The translations under genes were made by a program, and so were the position numbers. From Diadema setosum (Eukaryota; Echinodermata; Echinoidea; Diadematoida; Diadematidae), in assembly GCF_964275005.1 (NCBI RefSeq), contig NC_092703.1:806001-870000 (forward strand): 64,000 nt of DNA, read 5' to 3'. Below are positions 23,262 to 34,818 of the stretch, one piece after another. Position 1 is the stretch's first letter. Each line of letters opens with the position of its first letter. The notes below the pieces were generated by a model that was given only the letters and a program-made list of their open reading frames with translations, was not told the DNA's origin and did no database searches.

Positions 23262-26200
23262 TCAGAGTTGTATTTTTCGCCTCTCCTCCTTCCAAGCGAC
23301 CGAGTCGTTCGCATAGACGCCTTGTTCTTTAGCATCAGTTTTAAACTCTTTTTGTGGTAAATACAATCTTCTAAGTTCAGTCGATTCCTGACGGTGTTCT
23401 TTAATGTGAGGAAGAGAAAAATGTGGCGGTGGTAATGCCCTCGGAGGACTCTCTGGCGGTACCTCTCCATCATCAAAGCTCCTTGCTTGACAGGTTTGAG
23501 GGTAAGCAGCACTCTCATTAAAGCTCTGATGAGACATGTGGTATTGGTCCTTCGTTTCTGATGATGAAGTCGAGGGGTTCCAGGACGAACTTGGAGGGTG
23601 GTCACTCCAGGAAGGCCGATGGGTGTGTCTACTGTGAGTATCGTATCCTTCCAATGACTGTTGGTGTAAGTAGGGGCTGGATCGGTCATAATAGCATTCA
23701 TCAGTCAGAGTGCCAGCCAATGCGTCGGGGCTACTTCCTCTGTCTAAATTTGAACGTGACTCCCTCGGTCGATTTTTACCGAGATCCGTAACGTAGACAG
23801 GACCCTGAAAATCTGCGTAGGCGTAATCATAGTCAGATGGCGAATTGGCACGTGAGAAAGAGGTTGTTCCCGAGATATTGTATCCTGCCACACTGGGTTC
23901 TAAATATTCTTCGTATTCTTCTTCTTTCTCCTCATGCTGCTCATGGATATTGTTCCTTATTGAATTATTCTCTCGTATATTTTCAGATCTTTGCCGGCGG
24001 CAACGATATACAATAACGGGGATTATGACAATGCATAGGATCACGACCATTATTAACACCCCCGCGACAAGGACAACTTGCCAATAATCTTTGATAAACT
24101 GAATAAAGTTGACTTCTGTTTGCCTGCTTGTAGAAGGTATGGAAGGTAGTATGGTTGCTGTACCAGTCACGTGTTCATCTAGAGTTTTCTGACGCGATGT
24201 CAAATGAATTTCATCAACGTGCGCCCACACTCTTAGCACTTCAGCATCTATGACTACATCACAAGCAATCAAATTCGTTTGATTAAGGTATGATGTATGA
24301 ATTACCGACAAATTTCCTTGATCTTCCTTCTGAACTTCACTGTTTGCAGGAAGTTGCTCACCATCTATATACCACCTAAACAACGGCTCTGTTGTAGCGT
24401 CGGAATCGAAAAAGCATTTGATCGCATAAACATCGCCATGTTTATCTTGAATTCCAGAAAGTGAAAGATTGTGAGCTCCATCTCTGTCTGATGAAAACGT
24501 TACGAATCTTGAATTCTTTCCCGACTGTTCAAATTCGATGGGGCTGTGTACGTTTAATGTTGCCGAAGACGTTGTTACGAAGTTACTGCCACATCGAGCT
24601 CTGCACGAGATATTCAATCGAGACGGTGACGTTGCCAGATCGTTGTTGTAGAGATTTAAAATATTGTTGGTGTCACTGTGGCAGCCGTGAATGAAACCTT
24701 CAGGTTCACATGTCCACGAGTACGAGCAGGATGACGATGACAATCCGCCAACTTCACAAAAGAATTCGGCAGAGTTGACCAATCCCGGGGTGATATCGTA
24801 TACCGCTGGTTTCACTTTGGCATCACCGACAACCTTAATCAATCCAATGACACACGGATTTGAATCTTCGTACGTTGTTCCTTTGCAAAACAGAATCTCA
24901 TCGTGAAGTCCTTCCATTGGTTGCAATGTCGTGTTTATATATCTGTAGCCGCCTAAAATGAATACCAAAATGGGAAACTGATTTTAACGAGGAATGAAGC
25001 CCACATACACATGCACATTGGGTGAATGCAGCATTACTAGGAGATCACATCAGTGATAGATCGGATAATCCACTCAAAAGTTATGAATCTAATAAAGTTT
25101 AGGTGTAGTCATCGTTGGATGAGAAGACTAGGCTTACTATTAGTTCGTGGTGTACACGTACGGAAAACGATATATAGAATAGAAATGTCGCTATGGCGAC
25201 TGGCATGCCTCCGCCATAATGTACGATTCTCCTAATAGGTCTATAGTACGTCTAGAAAATGTGTGATGACAGTTTCATCTAAATGGCAAAATATTATGTT
25301 GACATGTTATAATGTCTTGAATGTCATCTTTCCTTTAACAAGGCTTAACTGGATAAATGGCTACATTTTGTACGACAGCATGTATTTGGGGGATTGAGGG
25401 ACTTGACTTTTGAACCTCTTATAAGTCTCTATGCATTGTGTAATTTTCAAGGTACACAGAAACAGGGTAATTTCTGTATCAAATAGTAGATTGTAAGCAT
25501 CTTGACCTGGCATTTGACCCTTGTCGAACCTTGACCTTTGACCCTAAGATCTTAGAATTTCCAAGAGAATCACTGTCAGACACAACATGCATATAGATTA
25601 GTTACATGATGATACCTTTAGCCACTTCCGAGATATGGAGGAAGAAGTGAACTTTTGCACATTAACTTGACCTTTGACCTTTTGACCTTTAACTTTTTGG
25701 CAAAAAACTTTCCAGAGAATCTCTATTGGGTAATACATGTACATACATCCAGTCTCAAGAAAAGTCCGGCAGGCATTGCATAAATATAATGGAAAAATGA
25801 GATTTCATTAGTTGACCTTGACCTTTGACCCCTGAAGTTTTTTACCTCATGAACCCCGAAATTCCCTAGATAATCATCACCAGTCAGTACATGCATATGT
25901 ACTATATTCCATGAAGATACATTGAAACATTTCCAAGATATGGAGACAAAAAAAGGTTGTTTTTTTTTTGCAATTTTACTTGACCTTTGAACTTTCACCT
26001 CATGACCCCAAACTCTCACTAGAGAAACTTTATTGGTTAATACATGTATACACAAAGTTTCAAGAAAATACAGTCTAGCATTGCATAGATATGGGGGAAA
26101 TGGTGAAATTTGGGGGAATTGACCTTGACCTTTGACCTTGAGCATTTACAGCCAAAAGTTGATAGGCACAACTTCACCTCCTCATACATATATCTGCCAA

Positions 26201-26545
26201 GTTTTATTAGGATACCTCAAACAATTTTTTAGTTATGCTGTCCACAAAATTACGGACGGACGGACGTGAGGACGGACAACCCGAAAATATAATGCCTCCG
26301 GCGACACTGGCGGAGGCTTAAAAATACTATACTATTCACAAGAGAACTACTTAAAATTCCATTTACTTCCTTCAAAGAAAAGTGCCAATTCCTGTAATTT
26401 CTCAGTGACGCTATAATCTGGAGGGTAATATCAAAACCATATCAAAACCCCTGCTTTCTCACAGAGGTACGTCAAGTGCTCTTTCATTATATGCCAGAAA
26501 AGCCGGAAAAAAAAGGTCATTTTTGTATTACAACCCCCCCCCCCC

Positions 26546-26581
<36 letters not shown>

Positions 26582-27434
26582 CAAAAAACCCCCCAAAAAC
26601 AAAAAAAACAAAAAACAAAAACTAAAAAACCAAAACAAAACAAAACAAAACTGAAGGACAGGCAAGTGAACGAGACAGACATAACAAGTACAAACAGCTC
26701 AAAGATTGTTAGGTGAATAACTGCTCAAGAGTACTATTCAGATGTAAATTTCACCGTTTTAGTGTAATATTTCATACAATGAAAGAAAAGCATTCTTGAT
26801 TCCTGGGAGCTATCTTACTTTTGTCCAACCACCTGTATTCAAGCCTTCCTTCGATGTTTGTAGTGCCGTGGAGGGCCTTCCATCCGAGTTCAACTATGGG
26901 TCTTGGAAGCTTTCGAACCTTACAGCTGATCCAAACATCCCTGCGTCCTGGATACAGATGGATAACATTTCCCACTCGAGAAGATGCCAAGCATGTGAGA
27001 CTTTTTTCAATCACTTGAAAGGACAGAGAAGCACTAGAGAAATTAACTAATGTTCCGGTATGCTCACTTTCATACACTTTGCAGAAATACACTCCTTGGT
27101 GATGCTCTGAAGTATCTGGAATTGTCAACGAAGAGTACCCTGTTCGGTTCGTGCCGTCCCAGGCGACAGATGTATACTGTTTGAGTTCATTCCATCTTTT
27201 CTGCACGGAGTCCCATTCGATACGATGACGACCCACGTCGACGTTGCCAACCTGACAACCAAAGGTCACAGATTGCCCGAAAGAAGTAACCACATTTCTT
27301 GGCTGTTTAATAAAGAAAACAGAAGGAGATTCCAATTTCTTAACGACCGAGGTATCCGAATCCGTCGGAAGAATTAAAAACTGGAAGACTTTCAGCAAGA
27401 GCAGACCTGCTTTGATCGACATTCTCCTCTGCAT
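23262..27434 (-). CDS. IgSF type I membrane protein, proline-rich tail (IgSF-2)
   Basis: Two exons, 26819-27434 and 24952-23262 (minus), joined in phase 1 at the same place as in IgSF-1, give 768 residues. It has a signal peptide, four Ig-like domains with the same cysteine pattern (VTFGCQVGNVD in domain 1, CSYSWTCEPEG in domain 3, LIACDVVIDAEVLRVWA in domain 4), a transmembrane helix near 496-520 and a tail of about 248 residues. The tail carries one copy of the YADFQGPVYVTDL module that IgSF-1 has amplified, then serine- and tyrosine-rich sequence and an SPPRALPPP stretch that could bind SH3 domains. A second ATG at 27422 aligns better with the IgSF-1 start, so translation may begin there. 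The 1866-bp intron contains a repeat with TGACCTTTGACC motifs and a poly(C)/poly(A) tract. Ligand and function are unknown; a surface receptor is inferred. Confidence 0.88.
25181..26320 (+). mobile_element. Repeat element with TGACCTTTGACC motifs, copy 1
   Basis: Begins with GAAATGTCGCTATGGCGAC (a short hairpin) followed by GCCTCCGCCATAATG, and ends with GGACGGACGG, AACCCGAAAA and TAATGCCTCCGGCG...GGCGGAGGC. The body is a series of ~150-bp sub-units, several containing TGACCTTGACCTTTGACC. It lies in the IgSF-2 intron. Two more copies lie at 28498-30690 and 33294-34196. There is no coding capacity, so it is probably a non-autonomous element. Confidence 0.75.
26537..26646. repeat. Poly(C)/poly(A)-rich low-complexity tract
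   Basis: A run of C followed by a long interrupted A run inside the IgSF-2 intron. On the minus strand this reads as T and G runs upstream of exon 2. Confidence 0.9.
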
Positions 27435-28497
27435 GATGTTTGACTGCGAAGAGAATCTCCCGTGATGAGTTTGCTCTTAGCAGCACATTTCGTCCACTGT
27501 TACAAAAAAAACACAGGCGGAAATTGATGCATTCATGAATGCAACACCATAGACTAAATACAGAGGAACATACACTGTATATTCCTGCGTTGCAGCGTTA
27601 TATATATGATATAGGAAAGTGCGCTTCCGCATTTGTGAACGACCTTGTAATACATAATGTATATGATGTATCTTTCTTCTTACAACGCTCATTCGCTGTC
27701 GGATATCCTATTGCAACCATAAAGACTATAGAAGCCCACACCACTGCCGCAATTTTTTTGTATATAATCTTTGCGCCATCGCATTCAGTTTCACAAGGAC
27801 AGCACCTTCAAAACGAGACAAAGAGCTAAATCCTATATTTAGTTCATCTGGTCATAAACTGTACACTGGTCGCCACACATCGTCAAAAACTGAAACTGAG
27901 GCATGACAGCCACCAGGAAAGATGATCGAACAAAAGAACAACAGCAAGCAGACCAAAATAAACTGGAAAGTGTTTCATACCATCAATTTACCAAAATCAC
28001 AATCGATGTGGTTATTGTCAAAAAACGTATTCCTACTGATCCGTTAAGGCAAGAACAGTGTCTTTCACCGAGAACTGTCAGCTCTGACCACTGCTCCTGT
28101 TTTATCCGATTACAGGTCTAGTTCTGCCGTAGTTTATTTCAAAGGAAAGAAGAAAGTCGACCACATATTCCCGTTTATTACAGGAGTCTAACTGTGCTCC
28201 TGATTACGAAAAAAAAAAAGAATATCCGTAACATTTAAAGTCCATCTCAAAACGTTGCGTGTGACCTTCTTGTCGGAGGGTCTAAGTGGTATGAGGACAT
28301 CACAAGTCTGTTCTTTCTGTCCGCCTAAAATCTAAACATCGAATCAATAGGCGTGTATTCCATCGGTACACTGTATTTGTTCTAACGGATTTAACTGTCA
28401 GAATGGACATGATTACAATTTATTCTATCACAACAATAGGATATGTAGGCCTGTCTCCCCACCCCCCCCCCCCCCCCATAAAAATGATTAAAAAACT
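27435..28497. other. Upstream region of IgSF-2
   Basis: No gene seen. It would hold the IgSF-2 promoter (minus strand). A TATATATAAC-like string near 27600 on the minus strand is a weak TATA candidate. A poly(C) run is at about 28462. Confidence 0.35.
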
Positions 28498-28780
28498 AGA
28501 AATGTCGCTATGGCGACTGATGCCTCCGCCATAATGCATGATTCTCCCAATAGGCGTATAGTACTTCACAATGTGTGATCCATGACAGTTTCACATAACT
28601 GGCAAAATATTGAAATGACAGGTTTATCAGAAATGTCTTGTGGGTTTGTTATAATTTTCTAAGAGTGCAAGCACACATATTTGGGGAATTGAGATTTTTT
28701 ACTTGCATTCTGACAGACCTTTTTATAAGTTTATGCATTGGGTAATTTCCAAGGTATGAAGAAAGAGTGTAAATGACAGT

Positions 28781-28823
<43 letters not shown>

Positions 28824-30690
28824 TTGGGGGGGGGGGGGGGCATTAAAACCTGGCCTTTGACCTTTGACCTTCTGGCTCGAAATTTCCCGGAGAATCTCCA
28901 TTAGGTAATGCATGTATCAAGTTTTGAAACTACATAATGCAAGCATTGCATATACTAGTATATGAGATAATAGTAACATTTTGAGGAGTTGACCTTGACC
29001 TTTGACCCCCTGACTATTGACCCATGACCCCTAAATTCCCTAGATAATCCCTGCCAGTCAGTACATGCGTATGTACCAAGTTCCACGAAGATACATTGAA
29101 CCATTTGCGAGAAAAGTGATATGGCTACATTTTCATCTAACCTTTGGACTTTTGACCTTTGACCTTATGACATGAAACTCTCTCTGCAGAATCTTTACAC
29201 AGAAGTACATGTCAACACCAATTTTCAAGAAAATACCTTTGGGCATTGCATAGATATGGGGGAAATTGCAACATTTGTAGCATTTGACCTTGACCTTTTG
29301 ACCTTTGACCTCTTGCCAATGTCACTAAAATCTACTCAACTAATTAGGCGTGTCTTCATCAGCCCGAAGTTCAAACTAGCGGGACATTTTGCAGTTAGCC
29401 CGATACAGCGAATGTGCGTCTTCATCAGCTCGAACAGCCTGCTTCGGGAAATTAGTCCGAAAATTGACGCATGCGCACTTTGCAATATTACTCTGCCTGG
29501 CTCGCGGTTCGAAAGTGGATTTCCCCGCTCAAAATCTCCTATATCACCGTATGTACGATTCTACAACCAGGGAGGTGAGCAGTACAGCAAATTCTCTCCA
29601 AAGGGATATTAATAACGCTACTCTTTCTTCTGTCCAGTGAGGTATCTTATATGAAATTAACGAATTGCAATGTTTAAACAAATCCAAAATGCACACAATC
29701 TGCAAGAATCTTCAGCTAAGGTATGAATAGAGTGGACCAGAAGAAGAAGTTTACCAAAAAACAAACAAACAAACAAACAAACAAAAAACCAGCTAGCATG
29801 CAAGGCACTGAGTTTTAATAGGGAGGTGAGAGAAATAACCTCCCTGGTTTTAAAGATGACAACAACAGTAGGCCTATAGTACACACATGTGATCCTTCCA
29901 TACACCGTGCGTGTAATGTACTATACACAATCACTAGCTGCTTGTACATGCGCTTTCCATTGCCAGCTGGCGAACCAGAAGCGTGGAGGGATCGAGAAAA
30001 TTTCGGGCTGATGGAGACGCACCCAAGATAGCGCGCTATTTCACGAATTAGCGCTCTAGTTGACGAACTAGACCAAGATTTTGGGGGAAATTTTCCCGAT
30101 CAAATAGCGCGCTATCTGCGTCTTCACTACACAGATAGCGCGCTATTTTGACATCGGACTAGTTTGGTAACCGCAAGATAGCGCGCTATCTTGAAACTTC
30201 GGGCTGATGAAGACACGCCTATTGTCCCATCATACATTATCCTTGGACCAAGTTTGGTGAAAGCTGCTTCATCCAGTTTTGAGTTATCACATAAACAGAT
30301 AAATTTTAGGACGTGACCTTGATCTTTGACCTTTGACCTCTGTCTGATTTCACTGAAAAAGTAATCAAGTAATTGTCCCATCATACATCATCCTCCAACA
30401 AAGTTTGGTGAAATTTGCTCCATCCAGCCTTGAGTTATCGCGTAAACGGATACAATTTCATGATTTGACCTTGACCTTTGACCTTTGACCTTAGCCGATT
30501 TCACCCCAAATCTAATCAAATAATTGCCCCATCATACTTCATACTTGGACCAAGTTTGGTAAAATTCCAGTAAATGTTACTCAAGTTATCGCGTAAACGA
30601 AAGCGGACGGACATACGTACGGACGTACGAACGGACGGACGGACAACCCGAAAACATAATGCCTCCGGCACCACTTCGTGGCGGAGGCAT
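28498..30690 (+). mobile_element. Repeat element with TGACCTTTGACC motifs, copy 2, interrupted
   Basis: Same start (GAAATGTCGCTATGGCGAC) and same end (TAATGCCTCCGGCACCAC...GGCGGAGGCAT) as the copy at 25181. It is interrupted at 29345-30221 by an 877-bp element with perfect terminal inverted repeats. It also contains a (TA)n/T/G tract at 28784-28841. Confidence 0.75.
29345..30221. mobile_element. 877-bp element with perfect 27-bp terminal inverted repeats
   Basis: The 27 bp at 29345-29371 (beginning TAGGCGTGTCTTCATCAGCC) are the exact reverse complement of 30195-30221. A second subterminal inverted pair, about 29411-29431 and 30003-30023, matches the first. The flanking TA could be a target duplication, but the repeat context makes this ambiguous. 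The interior carries four ATAGCGCGCTAT palindromes at 30028-30190 and a further inverted pair, AACCAGGGAGGT (29565-29576) and its complement (29838-29849), probably a third nested insertion. There is no transposase. Confidence 0.82.
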
Positions 30691-31367
30691 AAAAACAATC
30701 AATCAACCGACAAAGGAAAACAAAAATAATGACAAAGCAATTACTAATTAAATTCACTATTCAATAAGGAGACATTACAGGGTACTTTTCTGAACACTGT
30801 ACCTAAAAAGTAATGTTTGAACAATTTAGCTGAATTCAGTCAATGTTTTTTTTTTCCTTCTTCTTTTTTTTTTTTTTTTTTTGGTATACCAGTACAGCAT
30901 TAAGACAGGAAAAGTGATGGGGTTATCATCGAAATAGGCGGCTAGATCTTGATATGACAAACCTTCATATCAAATTTGAATAAATCCGTCCAAAAACGGG
31001 GTCAGTATGACGCACATAAAATAACATGCTGCTGCGGCGGCGGCGTAACACTCCTGAATCTACAGTATCTTCCGTACACGTACCGGGGATAGATCCTTGT
31101 ACAATAGCATGCCGATAACATAATCGAGTAAGAAATACACTCACAATTCATGTAAATATGAAGCAGTACTTCCTGGTTTTCTAACCATGCTAATTGTATG
31201 TTGACAACCATCCTATTTTCATATTTTTCACGCTTGGCTTTACACTCTTTGATCCCAAGGACACTTCGTGCGGAAAGTTTATGAAGCAATACATCAGATC
31301 ATTTTTATTCTAATGTCATGGATTCTATATTGTACCACGAAATGGTCATCTGTTGTTCCCAACAAAA

Positions 31368-31575
31368 GATGATGACTGGCGGGGGAGGGAACATGCTGAA
31401 TGTTCTACCCGAAGGGTTTGAAATGCTATTGAGGGAGGTTAATTGTAAGTCCCGAGACAAGGTCGACATGGTCGAAGGATTTACGCATTGTATAGCCTCC
31501 CGAAATAGCATTTGAAACCCTGAGGGTGGAACGTTTGGTATGTGTATAATGTTCCCGACAACAAAAGTCATCATC
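31368..31575. repeat. Foldback repeat, ~90-bp arms
   Basis: GATGATGACT (31368) and AGTCATCATC (31566-31575) begin inverse arms that continue through GGGAACAT, GGGTTTGAAATGCTATT and GGGAGG with gaps. No coding content. Confidence 0.7.
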
Positions 31576-31587
31576 TGTTATATAATA

Positions 31588-31829
31588 TGGGTTAGTTAAA
31601 TGCGTCAACGTCAACGTCAACCACCAGCACAACGCACTCGATCGCTCGCTCGCGCAGAGCCAAATTCACTGTGCGGGCGCGGTCCTAGGCCTTCTGTTAT
31701 TTGTTACGTGAAAATGTTTTCCCATGGGAGAACATTTCAAAGAATGTTCGCCCATGGGCAAACATAACGAATGTGCCTCCATCACGTGACTGTGTTCAGC
31801 CAATCACTAACCGGTATTTGACTAACCCA
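31588..31829. mobile_element. 242-bp TIR element with CCCATGGG palindromes
   Basis: TGGGTTAGTTAAAT at the left and ATTTGACTAACCCA at the right (one mismatch). Inside are AATGTTTTCCCATGGGAGAA and a second GCCCATGGGC palindrome, plus CGATCGCTCGCTCGCGC. Confidence 0.72.
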
Positions 31830-32870
31830 TTTATTATAAAGAGTTATGAATTGTGAAAAAATTGGTAACTCCTCTGTGTTCTTAGTGTTGAGCAAGTCTC
31901 CATTTTGAGCAAAGTCTGTCAATTCTTCATTCTTAAATAATTTTTCTTCAGACCTGTTCTTGGTATATAACATGAGTAATATCATTTCCAAGTTCTGTTT
32001 GTGCCCAAACATTCAGTAGAAAATCTTTCAATTCAGTCTGTTGTGGCAATCCAACACATCAATTGTCACCCTCAAGAACTGCATATGATATACACGGTTC
32101 TATGTTTGAAGACTCTTAAGTACACTTCACATGCTCAATGAGATTTGGGAGCTACAATGTGTGCTTACATAATTATACAGCCATATGACTGCAAACTATT
32201 AACCAATATATATTTTTTTTTTTCATTTGAAATAAACATGTGAACATGACAATTTTCTCACTTGCAAGTCGGGCCTAATGTGAAGCACAGTCTGTAGTCT
32301 TACATGAGGGTATTCATGTAGCAAGCTATTAGCATCTACTGAGCAAGACTGCAGCTAGACGAGAAATCTTGTGGGCCAAAGTATCTCATTATAAAAGACT
32401 TTGCCTGTAAACACATACAATACTTTGTGGACACTGAGCACATCTTGCACTTCAGTGAAACATAGAGACAAAACCCCTGACTATTCAGTTTACAATGTGA
32501 AACACAGAAATAACAGTCATGATGGTACAAGAGATGATGACAGAAGTTAATACTAATGAGGTACTAAGAAGGTGCAGATGATCGTGGGAAGAAGGGAAGT
32601 GGATGCAACACAGGCTGTATTGCTCCCTTTCTATCTCCAAAATTTGGGTGGAAAGGAGAATAATGCTTGACAAAACATAATCAGCAGATGTTGATCAATT
32701 TATTGCTTCTGCTCAATGCTTATTCCAATTATTACCATTTCTTGCGTTCTTTGTTTTCCTTTTTTGCAGCAGTGATCATGGTCTACAAAATATCATGGAC
32801 CTGAAATATCAAAAATATTGCAGTATTGAGCAATAAATCTAATTTATAGAATGTATATCCAAACAAAATG
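31830..32870. other. Intergenic stretch without a recognised feature
   Basis: AT-rich, no convincing gene or repeat on either strand. Confidence 0.4.
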
Positions 32871-33140
32871 TTCATGGTCATCATGCCACGTTTATGTAAA
32901 AAATTGAACACCATTTCAATTTCCAGTTGTTTATTCCATCTCCAACAAAATGAAAATACAGCTGTATAATGAAATGTTTAAATAAACACAATGACACAAA
33001 ATACATACATTGTATGCTCATGGTCATCATGCCACATTCATGTAAGAAATTGAACACCACTACTAGTTCAAGTTGTTTATTTCATCTCCAACAAAATGAA
33101 AGTACACTGAAATGTTTAAATAAACATAATGACACAAAAT
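32871..33140. repeat. ~145-bp tandem duplication
   Basis: About 32871-33005 and 33016-33140 share TCATGGTCATCATGCCAC, TCTCCAACAAAATGAAA and GAAATGTTTAAATAAACA. Confidence 0.8.
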
Positions 33141-33293
33141 CAGTACAACAATGTAATCAAAAACAAAGAAACTGTGAAATGAGATACAGAGATGTTTTAA
33201 GTTTTATGGCAAAGTCTGAAACAAAGTCATTTGAAATGGAGGGACTGCTAATAGGCAGGACTTCTAGTTTGCAGTCCCCTCCTAAAAGAAAAC

Positions 33294-34196
33294 TAGATAT
33301 GTCGCTATGGCGACTGGTATGTCTCTGCCATAATGCATGGTTCTCCAAATAGGTCTATAGTACAATGTCTTGACAATGTGTGATGACAGTCTCACATAAT
33401 TGGCAAAATATTAAAATGACAGGTTTATTGTCACAAATGCATTGAGAGTTCACTTTCCTTGAACTAGGTTGATTTGGATGAATGGCTATATTGCCTAAGA
33501 GTGTAGGCATTTGGGGATTTTGAGGATTTTTGCTTGACTTCTGACCCTTTTTTAAGTTTAAGGAAGAAGTGAAACTTGGCACTTCTTCTTGACCTTTGAC
33601 CTTTTGGCAAGAAACTTCCACGAGAATCTCTACTGGGTAATACATGCATGTACTAAGTTCAAGAAAAATCCTGCAGGCACTGCATAGAAAAGCGAGAAAT
33701 ACAATGTAGTGAAATTTTGAGGAGTTGACCTTGACCTTTGACTCATGACCCCAAATTCCCTAAATAATACACTGCCAGTCAGTACATACATATGTACTAC
33801 GTTTCATGAAGATACCTTGAACCATTTGTGAGATATGGAGAAAAAAAATTTTTTAACATTTTCACTTGACCTTTGACCTCAGGACCTGAAACTCTCTCTG
33901 GAGAATCCTTATTTGGTAGTTCATGTATACACCCAGTTTCAAGAAAATACCTACAGGCATTGCATAGATATGGGAGAAATAGTGAAAATTTGAGTATTTG
34001 ACCTCGACCTATGACCATGTGCACCCAAAAGTTGATAGGCACAACTTCGCTTGCTCATACATATACATGCCAAGTTTCATAGGATAACTCAAACGCTTTT
34101 ATACCTTTTCCACAAAATTGATTACAGACAGACGGACGGAAGGACGGACAACCCGAAAACATAATGCCTCCGGCAACACTTCTTGGTGGAGGCATA
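33294..34196 (+). mobile_element. Repeat element with TGACCTTTGACC motifs, copy 3
   Basis: Starts at ATGTCGCTATGGCGACTGG and ends with a GACGGACGGAAGGACGG run, AACCCGAAAACATAATGCC and GGAGGCATA. It is shorter than the other copies, with fewer sub-units. Confidence 0.72.
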
Positions 34197-34352
34197 CAAA
34201 ATCTGATTGCAAAACTACCAAAACTAGGCAAATTGCCTGAGAAAAAAGAAAAGAGAGACAGAATAACAAACACACACACATACATGCAGAAGCACACTTA
34301 CAAACAAGAGGCAGCTCTCTTGTAAAAGAAAAAGAAAAAGGAACAAGGAAAA

Positions 34353-34818
34353 GTAGAAATTACGCGGTGCGTAATATATGTCCCCGCCGGAAGTAGCATT
34401 TTGTAGCCAATGTACAATACAGGTCTAAAATCAAGGTCAAAGGTCAAAGAAGTCAAAGGTCAACATTCTGTGAAGAAGTTTTGAAGCCCTCACCTAGTGT
34501 CATCACATAAAGCAAACGGAATCAAAATCGGGTTAGAAATGGCGAAGGAGTAGCATTTTGAAGCAAAATGTACAATATAGGTCAAAGGTCAAGGTCAAAG
34601 GTCACAACTGAAATTCTGTGTACAAGTTTCAAAGCTCCCATGTAGTGCTATCATATAAAGCAAACAGAATCAAAATTGGCTCATAAATGACAGAGAAGTA
34701 GCAAATTGAACATTTTGATCACACACGGACGCACACAGACGGACGGACGGACACACGGACACACACGTACGGAGCCCATTTCATAGTCCCCTGCTCAAAC
34801 TCGTTCGGCGGAGACAAT
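34353..34818 (-). mobile_element. Related repeat with inverted AAAGGTCA motifs
   Basis: Contains GGTCAAGGTCAAAGGTCA-type motifs (around 34432 and 34588), sub-units with 'GTGTACAAGTTTCAAAG'-like sequence, a GGACGGACGG run and a TTCGGCGGAGACAATTA end. It has the same architecture as the elements at 25.2, 28.5 and 33.3 kb but different termini, starting ACGCGGTGCGTAATATATG. Confidence 0.6.

Noticed and set aside
25723..26145. 140-residue minus-strand frame (MLKVKGQGQFPQ...)
   Set aside because: Translation of the repeat sub-units (GQGQ and KVKGQ from GGTCAAAGGTCA); similar peptides appear at the other copies.
29172..29612. 146-residue plus-strand frame
   Set aside because: Crosses the border between the TGACCTTTGACC repeat and the 877-bp insertion, so it cannot be an ancestral gene.
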